Positions 9,126 to 17,100 of a stretch of DNA of 37,240 nt are shown here, one piece after another. The notes under the pieces are model-generated. The model was not told the origin of the DNA. It worked only from the letters and a program-made list of their open reading frames with translations, and did no database searches. The stretch is from a bacterium (GTDB taxonomy: Bacteria > UBP14 > UBA6098 > B30-G16), in NCBI GenBank assembly GCA_030620455.1, contig JAUXEQ010000001.1:1-37240 (forward strand), given 5' to 3'. How positions within the stretch are numbered: position 1 is the first letter of the stretch; each line of letters starts with the position of its first letter. A program made the translations under genes and the position numbers.

Positions 9126-9674
9126 TTAATACATCTCAGCCCGTACAACTGTAAATCCTGTTTGTCTAACTATATCCCTAACGCTTCCAAGTTTGGGATC
9201 AGGTTTCCCCGGTTCAGCTTCGATAAGCCTAATTTGTGATAGATCAACCTCAATTCGCTTTTTTGCAACATCTACTTTAATTCTTATAGGACCATAACCA
9301 TATCGAGTATAAATCCAACTTTGTAGAACCCTAATAATGTAATCATTGAAACGAGGTGAACCGGTTCTTTGAAGTATAGATGGCGATATTACAGCCGAGT
9401 CTACTATGTATTCGACAATCAAGGGTTTATCTGGAATACCATAGCTTTCCTTAACAATATCAAATTCCACATAATCAGTAGCATTAGCAATCCTAAATAT
9501 CGGATCTGGTGGAGGAGTATATCTCAAAGTAATTTTACCTAATCCACCCCTAAAAATAATTTTAGGTCCTTCTGGCAAGTTAATATACGACTCACCACCT
9601 TTACTTGCACAGCCTAACATAACGATGGACAAAAGAATGATTATTAACCCTATTGTAATAAATTTCCTGTTCAT
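9126..9674 (-). CDS. Lipoprotein with a TonB-like C-terminal domain
   Basis: A 182-residue protein with a basic start, a hydrophobic helix and the sequence VMLGC, so Cys22 is a likely lipidation site (Met at -3 is not ideal). Alternatively the helix stays as a membrane anchor. Residues 115-160 (P-R-F-N-D-Y-I-I-R-V-L-Q-S-W followed by I-K-V-D-V and I-E-V-D-L) resemble the helix-strand pattern and conserved Trp of the TonB/TolA C-terminal domain. The similarity is weak, so this is a structural guess. The start overlaps the stop of the second exbD gene by 4 nt (ATGA), with GGAGA just upstream, which ties it to the ExbB/ExbD genes. A TonB-type transducer would normally need a transmembrane helix in contact with ExbB. 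If it is lipidated, the coupling must differ. Other possibility: an accessory lipoprotein of a Tol-like complex. Confidence 0.7.
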   Translation of the reverse strand: MNRKFITIGLIIILLSIVMLGCASKGGESYINLPEGPKIIFRGGLGKITLRYTPPPDPIFRIANATDYVEFDIVKESYGIPDKPLIVEYIVDSAVISPSILQRTGSPRFNDYIIRVLQSWIYTRYGYGPIRIKVDVAKKRIEVDLSQIRLIEAEPGKPDPKLGSVRDIVRQTGFTVVRAEMY

Positions 9675-10240
9675 TCTGATCTCCTCCTTCTGCGAGTACT
9701 TTTGATCTCAACTTTGAGATCAGAAAGTGTTCCTCTTACCCATGCAATTTTAGCAATTCCAATCGAGTGCATATACCCAGTAATCTTCACTACTTCGCTA
9801 TAAGGAAGATCACCGGGAGAACGAATAACAACCGCTGGATCATTGTCCCTAACCTCATCAAGGAATCCTTTAAGTCCCTGATCGTTATATAGCACTCTAT
9901 ATCTGAGGACAGCATTTCTAAATGCTCTGTATGCTGCTACATTCTTGACTAATGCCCGTTTATCAGAGAACCATTTATAGAATTCAGCCGATTCGTCGTT
10001 TCCCTGCAATACAAAATAGTCTAAACCTCCCATCGGATTTTTATACATCTGTATCAAAACCGACGCCTCAGAATCTCCACTTTTAGGTGTAGGGAGGTTC
10101 ATCAATCCCTCCACCTGAGGAGCGGACTTAATCGCAGGCATAATGGACATTGTAACCAAGAAAAATATCATTAATTGGAAAATAATATCTACCATTGAAG
10201 TAAGTTCCGCTTCTGGGAGAGGTTCTGCTCTTCTTCTCAT
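9671..10240 (-). CDS. exbD: ExbD/TolR-family protein (second copy)
   Basis: A 189-residue single-pass inner-membrane protein of the ExbD/TolR family, which forms the ion-conducting stator with ExbB. The N-terminus is short and cytoplasmic. Then comes the family signature L-T-S-M-V-D18-I-I-F-Q-L-M-I-F-F-L-V-T, with the essential membrane Asp at 18 (equivalent to Asp25 of E. coli ExbD). A periplasmic domain of about 145 residues has the V-V-I-R-S-P-G-D-L-P-Y-S-E-V region expected near the end and a very basic tail (TRRRRR). The ATG at 10240 has GGGAGGT upstream, and the gene starts 12 nt after the first exbD. Its stop overlaps the lipoprotein start. The first copy differs strongly in its periplasmic half, so the two copies probably form a heteromeric pair rather than a recent duplication. 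Confidence 0.9.
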   Translation of the reverse strand: MRRRAEPLPEAELTSMVDIIFQLMIFFLVTMSIMPAIKSAPQVEGLMNLPTPKSGDSEASVLIQMYKNPMGGLDYFVLQGNDESAEFYKWFSDKRALVKNVAAYRAFRNAVLRYRVLYNDQGLKGFLDEVRDNDPAVVIRSPGDLPYSEVVKITGYMHSIGIAKIAWVRGTLSDLKVEIKSTRRRRRSE

Positions 10241-10252
10241 TATTGCACCTCC

Positions 10253-10798
10253 CTATAGCTCATAAGTTTTCTTGACTTTTGAAAATCGAAACCCGACAAC
10301 CTCAATAGAATCTCTATCGCAAAATTCCATTATATCAAGAATATATCCGAATGGTGTATCTTTATGTGCTCTAAGTTCAAGTCTTGGTGGAAGATTCCCC
10401 ATAAATATATCATCTTCAATTTTCTTTTGAAGTTTTCTTTTTGCGACTTCAAGCGAAAAAGGACCTCGAGAATGAGTTGAATCAGCCTTAGCATCCCTAA
10501 CAGTAGAAATATCTGGATCTAGGATATAAGCTCCTAGTTCACCATTAAAAGGTTTTTCATTAATTTTATTAATGTGAAGAAGATATCCTTCGGATAACTC
10601 ATCCTGAACAGAAGCCAACTTTTCAACCGGAGGTAATTTCGGGAGATCCTTTGTTTCTTCACCTCTAACAGCCGCAGTAGCCTGTTGAATTAAAGTTCCA
10701 AGAGCCATTGTAACCATAAAGAATATCAGAAGCTGGAAAATAATGTCAATCAAAGAAGTCCATTGAGCCTTAGGTAGTTCTTCAGTTCTGTTTTTCAT
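10253..10798 (-). CDS. exbD: ExbD/TolR-family protein (first copy)
   Basis: A 181-residue ExbD/TolR-type protein with the membrane motif W-T-S-L-I-D18-I-I-F-Q-L-L-I-F-F-M-V-T; Asp18 is the proton-carrying residue in this family. Residues 40-90 are a charged linker. About 95-175 is the periplasmic domain, ending with LPPRLELRAHKDTPFGYILD, which matches the ExbD C-terminal pattern. It starts 14 nt after the ExbB-type gene with GGGAGGTGA as ribosome site and precedes the second exbD by 12 nt, so the three are one operon. Sharing an ExbB partner with a second, diverged ExbD is a common arrangement in TonB-like and gliding-type motors. Confidence 0.92.
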   Translation of the reverse strand: MKNRTEELPKAQWTSLIDIIFQLLIFFMVTMALGTLIQQATAAVRGEETKDLPKLPPVEKLASVQDELSEGYLLHINKINEKPFNGELGAYILDPDISTVRDAKADSTHSRGPFSLEVAKRKLQKKIEDDIFMGNLPPRLELRAHKDTPFGYILDIMEFCDRDSIEVVGFRFSKVKKTYEL

Positions 10799-10812
10799 TA
10801 AAGTTCACCTCC

Positions 10813-12156
10813 CTATGCCTGGTTAAGAATCTCGGTCATCAATTCTTCCCATTTACCGAAGATCCAATCCACTTTTCCACGGTAATAATAGTGTATTAAC
10901 ATCATCGGAATTCCAAACATCAAACCTACGATAGTTGTAATAAGAGCTATATAAATGCCACCTGCCAATTGTGGTACTATTACTGTAAGTTGAGCACTGG
11001 GATTTATTCTAATAGTTTCCTCAATTTTACCGAATGCCGATCTAATGCCAACTACTGTACCAAAGAGCCCCATCATAGGTTCAATAGAACCAATAGCCCA
11101 TAATCCGGTAACTTCCCAACCCTTAAGTTCGTCAAGTTCTTTTAGAACTGTGTTTTCAGCAGCTCGGTCCATCTCCTGGGAAGAATAGAAACTATTCCTA
11201 TTAGATCTATGATTTTCAAGGGCTGCAAGCATAACTCTTATTGTAGCATAATCTAAAGGTTTTTTGGGAAGCTTAATCCCGGGAACACCGTTCCGACAAA
11301 TTTCTATTGCCTTTTCAACATTTGGAAGACCTATATCCAACCACAGCTTCTTTGCCATTTCTTCTTCGAGATGTGCATCGGCTTTGATATATTCTTCCTT
11401 ACTCGTAAAATCTTCGGGACTGAGCGACATGGATTCCATAGCCTTTGACCAATATTTAGCAACTTCTCGAACGAAGACATTGCCTTTTGCACTTTGCATT
11501 TCCGTCTTTCCCACTCTATCAACAGGAAATATTCGGTATATAAGTCCGGGTTTATTTGGTGGAAATACATTGGCCAACCATAAACGTCTCCAAATTAAAA
11601 TCCATATAAGAATACCAAAAAAGAATAGCAGATGCTGAGGTATCATAAATACCATACTACCTTCCTTCACAAATTTCCAGTACCATTTAAAAATTCCCTT
11701 TCCTTCTGTTTTTATTGCTACGTGCTCGTGAAGGATACCCTCAGCGAAATCCCATCTGGATTGGAAATCGCCACTAGCTAAAACAACCCGCCACCAATAC
11801 TGTTTTCCAAAGTCCAACCCATCAAATGTATAGGACAATTCACCAGTTTCGCTTCTATTAACAATATTAGAAAAATTAGAATCAACCGCAACCTCAGCTC
11901 TGAATGTCAATCCAAGTTCAGCGGGGTCAGCAACTTTATCCCATTCACCGTAACTCATATTTCTTGCATCATACATTTTCTTGTAAACTTCCCAACCTAA
12001 AACAACCTGAAGATTACCAGCTTCATCCTTAAGGTTATCTGCGAGTGTAATATGAACCCATACGGAGTCCATGTTCTCTTCTTGCGCATTCACCGATCCC
12101 GGAATAAACAGAACTGCTGCCAATAGAACAGTTAGAAACGAAAGTCTCCTTAACAT
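10813..12156 (-). CDS. exbB: MotA/TolQ/ExbB-family protein with exported FN3-like domain
   Basis: A 447-residue inner-membrane protein. Residues 1-24 look like a cleavable signal peptide (..IPGSVNA/Q). About 45-130 read as an FN3-like beta-sandwich: VVLGWEV, then FRAEVAVDSNF, then YTFDGLDFGKQYWWRVVLAS. The last of these is the typical final strand of FN3 domains. TM1 is at about 168-190. A cytoplasmic part of about 155 residues follows. TM2 (about 350-372) contains the family signature PMMGLFGTVVGIRSAF, and TM3 is at about 393-424. ExbB has its N-terminus in the periplasm, so the topology is consistent with an exported FN3 domain. Usual ExbB proteins are about 240 residues and lack this domain. 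AGGAGGT lies about 6 nt upstream of the ATG at 12156. It opens the ExbB-ExbD-ExbD-lipoprotein run. Whether it drives Ton-, Tol- or motility-like work cannot be read from the sequence. Confidence 0.9.
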   Translation of the reverse strand: MLRRLSFLTVLLAAVLFIPGSVNAQEENMDSVWVHITLADNLKDEAGNLQVVLGWEVYKKMYDARNMSYGEWDKVADPAELGLTFRAEVAVDSNFSNIVNRSETGELSYTFDGLDFGKQYWWRVVLASGDFQSRWDFAEGILHEHVAIKTEGKGIFKWYWKFVKEGSMVFMIPQHLLFFFGILIWILIWRRLWLANVFPPNKPGLIYRIFPVDRVGKTEMQSAKGNVFVREVAKYWSKAMESMSLSPEDFTSKEEYIKADAHLEEEMAKKLWLDIGLPNVEKAIEICRNGVPGIKLPKKPLDYATIRVMLAALENHRSNRNSFYSSQEMDRAAENTVLKELDELKGWEVTGLWAIGSIEPMMGLFGTVVGIRSAFGKIEETIRINPSAQLTVIVPQLAGGIYIALITTIVGLMFGIPMMLIHYYYRGKVDWIFGKWEELMTEILNQA

Positions 12157-12279
12157 CAGAACCTCCTTTAATTATTGTTAGATAATTCCATTCAATTTAA
12201 TTTTATATCGATATCACTTCTCATTATCAAAACCGAACCATAAGTTTGTATATATAAGATTCTAACTATTTAATTTACA

Positions 12280-12309
12280 ATATTAATACATTTCTATAAA
12301 TCATTTCAA
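12280..12309 (-). promoter_or_regulatory. Candidate promoter for the ExbB/ExbD operon
   Basis: In the 186-nt gap before the ExbB-type gene, the minus strand carries TTGAAA (12309-12304) and TAATAT (12285-12280) with an 18-nt spacer. The region is very AT-rich, so a chance match is possible. An operon start is expected here, since the gap to the barrel-TPR gene is the largest one inside the cluster. Confidence 0.3.
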
Positions 12310-12342
12310 TCTTTGAACCGAATATCCATATAACAATACATA

Positions 12343-14148
12343 CTACAACGTACCTAGAAGCCTTTTCATTGCATCAGCCTGCTTCATTTCACCAAGATTT
12401 TCATATACATTAGCTGCTCTTTGAACCGCTTTTTTCACAACCCTACTTTCTGCATTGGGATAGAAAAGCAAAATATCCAAATATGATATAAGAGCAGATT
12501 CAAGATTGTCATCTCCACCTTTTTCTGCATAAATATCACCCATAAGTAATAAAGCGTTATCCGCAACCGAGTTATCGACATATTTTTCAGGAATCATAGG
12601 ATAGGACAATCTTCCCCAAAGCTCATCATAGAAGCCGTAACCAAAGTTTTTAACAAGTTTCTCGAGAAGATAAATTGAACTATCGGAATCTGCCTTTTGA
12701 ATAAGCTTTGCTAATCTATATAAAGAAAGTGCCCTAACAGGATCCTCAAGTTCATCCTGTTCAGCAATATCGCTGTATATATTCTTTGCACTATCTATGT
12801 AACCAAGAGCTTCAAATGTATATCCAAGATCATATTGAAGTCTTACGTCATATTGTGTGCTATCTCCACCTAAGAAAATTAGTTCTTTAATCAGGTTCTT
12901 TGTATCCTCGTTTAGTTCTTTAAACATTGAAACTTCAGCAAACATGTAATGCGTTCTTTGTGAAAAAATTAGATTAGCGTCTTCCGTAGCCATAATAGCT
13001 TGTGGCCAGTCTGTGCCAAATTTACCAATATATGCTTCTTTGAAATAATAATGTATATCTTTAAAAGCTGGTTCTACATCGAGAGGAGCTTCCTCACTTT
13101 CATACGTAAAATAACAGTCCCCGTAAATAAGGTTAGCTTTTGCACCAATAAGACCGTCTTTGTCTAACAGACCTTCAAATTCAACAAGGTGTTCACATGG
13201 ATTGGTTTGGGCCATCAAATCTCTAATATCATATCGTTCAGGACCATTGAAAGTCAAAGTCAACCGAACAAAATCCTCACCAAGTGGATTCATAGCTGCA
13301 GCTGCATAGTCAAGACTAGGACGTCCAACACCTGCAAGAGAACTAATTAACCTATCCAACGCCAATCCCATTCCAAAAGAAAGTTCGGACATATTATACC
13401 CAGCTCTGAGTTTTAGGAACTTTGAAATCTGAGCTTCTGCACCGATATGTGGTGTAATAATATCATCGACTATCTCGAGGTCAGCCAATATGAAAACTCG
13501 ACGCATAGCTTTAAACATTGCACCCAACCTGAAAGATATAGGATATTCATCCTCAGAAATAGTTGAAGCACCAATATTGTGAACAGATACTCCAAATCTT
13601 AATCGTCTTACAAAATCTCTTGTAACTAATCCTATATCCAAACCACCAAAACCGTTCGATGAACGGTCTTCCATAGATGACATAAGATACTTGGCAGCAA
13701 TACCTACTCTAACTTTTCTTCCCAATACCCATCGACCATATCCAGCGGAAATAGCGGAATTGTTAGATGAAAAATCACCTGTAGGTCTGTTATAAATATC
13801 TCTGCCATCAAAATTAGAAACACCTATATTAGCAAGCGATAAACCGAAATTCCCAATGTTTTGAACTGGATATGCGAATGAGAAATGGTTATATCTTGAA
13901 TCCATAAACAACTGTGCATAGGTCAGTGAAAGTTCCCAACGTTCAAGTTGAGCTAAACCTGCTGGGTTATAAAGAAGCGCATCCCCATTATGAGCAAGAG
14001 TAGAAAATGCTCCACCCATAGCAAGACCTTGAGCACAAGTACCAAATCTAAGATAATCACCCGGTTTACCATACTTCCCATCTTCAGCTAAACAAAAGCT
14101 TAGTAAAAACACCAGGATTAATATTGGTATCGTGAATTTTAATCTCAT
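12343..14148 (-). CDS. PorV-like outer-membrane barrel with C-terminal TPRs
   Basis: A 601-residue exported protein. Residues 1-21 are the signal peptide (..LLSFCLA/ED). About 25-305 match the PorV/UPF0164 barrel style of Bacteroidetes and related phyla. Marks include the opening LRFGTCAQGLAMGGAF, then NGDALLYNPAGLA, repeated G-x-G/aromatic strands such as FSFAYPVQNIGNFGLSLANI, and strands ending FVRLTLTFNG. About 320-600 is helical with TPR-like repeats and should sit in the periplasm or at the surface. PorV binds the C-terminal signals of type IX secreted proteins, but no T9SS core gene lies in this window, so that role is only a possibility. The start ATG at 14148 has AGGGGG upstream. It lies between a giant repeat protein and the ExbB operon, all on one strand, which suggests shared envelope work. 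Confidence 0.85.
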   Translation of the reverse strand: MRLKFTIPILILVFLLSFCLAEDGKYGKPGDYLRFGTCAQGLAMGGAFSTLAHNGDALLYNPAGLAQLERWELSLTYAQLFMDSRYNHFSFAYPVQNIGNFGLSLANIGVSNFDGRDIYNRPTGDFSSNNSAISAGYGRWVLGRKVRVGIAAKYLMSSMEDRSSNGFGGLDIGLVTRDFVRRLRFGVSVHNIGASTISEDEYPISFRLGAMFKAMRRVFILADLEIVDDIITPHIGAEAQISKFLKLRAGYNMSELSFGMGLALDRLISSLAGVGRPSLDYAAAAMNPLGEDFVRLTLTFNGPERYDIRDLMAQTNPCEHLVEFEGLLDKDGLIGAKANLIYGDCYFTYESEEAPLDVEPAFKDIHYYFKEAYIGKFGTDWPQAIMATEDANLIFSQRTHYMFAEVSMFKELNEDTKNLIKELIFLGGDSTQYDVRLQYDLGYTFEALGYIDSAKNIYSDIAEQDELEDPVRALSLYRLAKLIQKADSDSSIYLLEKLVKNFGYGFYDELWGRLSYPMIPEKYVDNSVADNALLLMGDIYAEKGGDDNLESALISYLDILLFYPNAESRVVKKAVQRAANVYENLGEMKQADAMKRLLGTL

Positions 14149-14186
14149 TGCATTTGCCCCCTATTTGTTATCGATAATAATTTTTT

Positions 14187-17100
14187 CTATTCTCGCTCAA
14201 TCCCTTTCCAAACAGCGATCTTGCGCATAACTACTTTATCGCCAAAATCAACAACAGCAATGTATCCGCCGTTTGCTACAACTTCCCCCTCATCATTCTC
14301 ACCTTTCCAAATAATTTCACCTGCTCTGGAATCGCTTTTAAGGTGCTTTTCACCAGTCCAGACCAAATTACCAAACATATCATAAATTTCAATTTTAATA
14401 ATCGCACCCATTTCTTTTGCCTTAAGCATTATATGGGTAATCTCATTGGTGCTCGGATCGAACGGATTAGGGAAATTTATTACTTCTTTATCTGAAGGAT
14501 CGATTATAATCTTATATGTTCTTGTTTCAGAGGGATTCTCCGCTCTGTCGAGAACTTGTGCATAAAGCAGTCTAGCGCCTTCTCTCAATGCATCCATGTG
14601 CTCATCTGATAACACTGCACCTACTGGATAGTATGGTTCGTCTGCAGCATGATATAACACTACAGGATTGTCAGGGCTAAATTGCAGTATTTGAACATTA
14701 TAGTCGAAATCAGGAGACTCATCTACCATAAGAGCATATACTAATCCCGGATATGTATCCTCAGGATCGAAAATTGTAATCTGCACATCGCTCTTATCAG
14801 ACCAGTTAGGATCACCGGAATCTTCATCTCGAGCCTCTATTTTTTCCATTGTCGGAGTAATTGTGTCCAAAATTATATCATCGTGATTTACAGGACTTTT
14901 ATAGCTTCTATATTTAACCTGACAGAAAACATTTTTAATTTCATTAACCAGAGATGCAAATTCAAACTCAGAGGTTCTACTGAATTTAATCCATGAGCGC
15001 GAATGTAAAGCCTCTTTGGATTCTGCGAACCGCATCGAGTCAGGTTCATCGACTGTGTTTATAACTGTAATAACCGATTTGCTATTTGTAAATTCGCTAT
15101 CGAGAGTGTCATTAGGAGCTACAACTTTGAAATCAAATTTATTCCATATCTTAAGGGAATCCACTATACTCGCATTACCTGCAGAATCGACTACGACTAC
15201 ACCGATTTTATACAGGATTCCCGGATCTAATAAATCAGCCAACGGGAAGAAAACGTTATAATCGTCTTCTCCAACATCCCAGCTTCTATTGTAAACAGAA
15301 CATAATTTTGTGTCAATTTCCGCAACATGGAAACATACTTTCCAAAGATGTGGTTCAACTATATACATCGGAATTGTATCGGGAAATCTCGTGGTATCGT
15401 AGAATTCAAGTGGATTGAAAGAGAAATTTGGAGGAGTAATGTCATAACCACCATTAACAACTGAATTACGCCAGTTACCTGCACCATCCATTGCACCACC
15501 AATAATACGGAAAGCAGCTTCTGTCGTATCTATGATTAACTCGATGCTATCGTTCGGATATCGAACTACTATCCCAGAATCGATGGGTAGATAAGATCGT
15601 CCGGGGTCCCATAATGTCGATGCGAATGGACCAAGGAAATGTAAGGAATCCACACCAGATAATTCGTCGGTTGCAAGTGGTATCGATGCATAAATTTCTC
15701 TCTCATTAGCCCAACCCATGTGAGCTTTCCAAATGTTTGGCCACATTTCAAACGACGTAGTATCCCAAACGGTAAAACCTTCTGGAATATCTGGGAGTGT
15801 TTGATCTAATATTATCGAATCTTTAAACATAGGAGAAACTGTATGAGCAACGGATCTTATCCAACCATAGACAACTTTTATTCCATCTCCAGCAGGTAAA
15901 GTATGTGTAACATCAGTGCCATGAAGATATTCAATCCATCTTGGATCCTCTGGTGGGATTGGCATCGTATCCATTGCCAAATAATATGATTCACCGGTTT
16001 GACCTGTTACGTCAAATTTAATACCTACAATTGTCGAATTAGTATATTGTGTAATCCGGGGTCTATCCAGATCGTAAAGAGTCATCGATGCTGAAATTTC
16101 CTTACTGTATCTAATCGATGCGTTTGCCATAAGGCTTATATTCCCGGCATTGTCTTTTACTGCTATGTAAAGCGTTTTTGTATCTCCCGGTTCCTCGAGG
16201 AAAGTATATGTATCTATACCGGTGGAATTGAACTTTCTCCATCGTGTAGATAGGTCACCGGGCCAATGTCCGGGATTCTCAAAGAAGGCTATGTAAGCTG
16301 GTATATATGGATCATCTGTGGCATCGGTCTCTACAATAACTGTTAGACTATCAGTTTGATCGGAGGATCCAGAGTTTAAATCGCGAAGAGTTACCAAACT
16401 TATCTCTGGTCTCTTTGTATCTAACGTTATTTCAAAATATTTTTCAAGCGACCAATTTCCTGCCGAATCTTGAACGAACCCATTAACTCTATAACTACCG
16501 TCACTACCGGGAAGGTCGAAATTCAATGGTTCTGCAAAATTCCAGGGATCAATTATCTCAAGCGCATCAACCTGGATTTTTCTCATAAATATTCCAGTAC
16601 CATCTGGGAATCCCGGGATAGCTCTATCATATGCAGAAAAAATAGCCTTCACATTAGCTTTATTTGTATAATGTGTATCAGCAATTTCAGATGTGTCGCT
16701 GGCATTAAATCCGGTTGAAATATCTAGAACTTTGAAATCATCAAGAATGGGATTTCTAGTGTCAAGAATTATACAGCGAGTATCTGGGTCAGTAAAAGGA
16801 CCATATTCGCTATAACCTCTCGCGATAATGCATCTTTCCCCATCTCCCTCAGAGAAAACGTGAACGATTGTCGTGTCTTCTCCGGGAGGTAACGGTTCTA
16901 CATCGTATCTAACTTCGATAAGACCGTCATTGAGTATTACGTAATGTATATCATCATTATAGCTAACGGTTACATTAACTCTTGTAGAATCGGTATAAGT
17001 TCCAGTTAGATCTGGTCCGTTAATATCTTTGATGCTTATAAGTTCTACAATACCATTGAAAGGATTGTAACATATTGAATCGTGTGCAGCATTTGAGATA

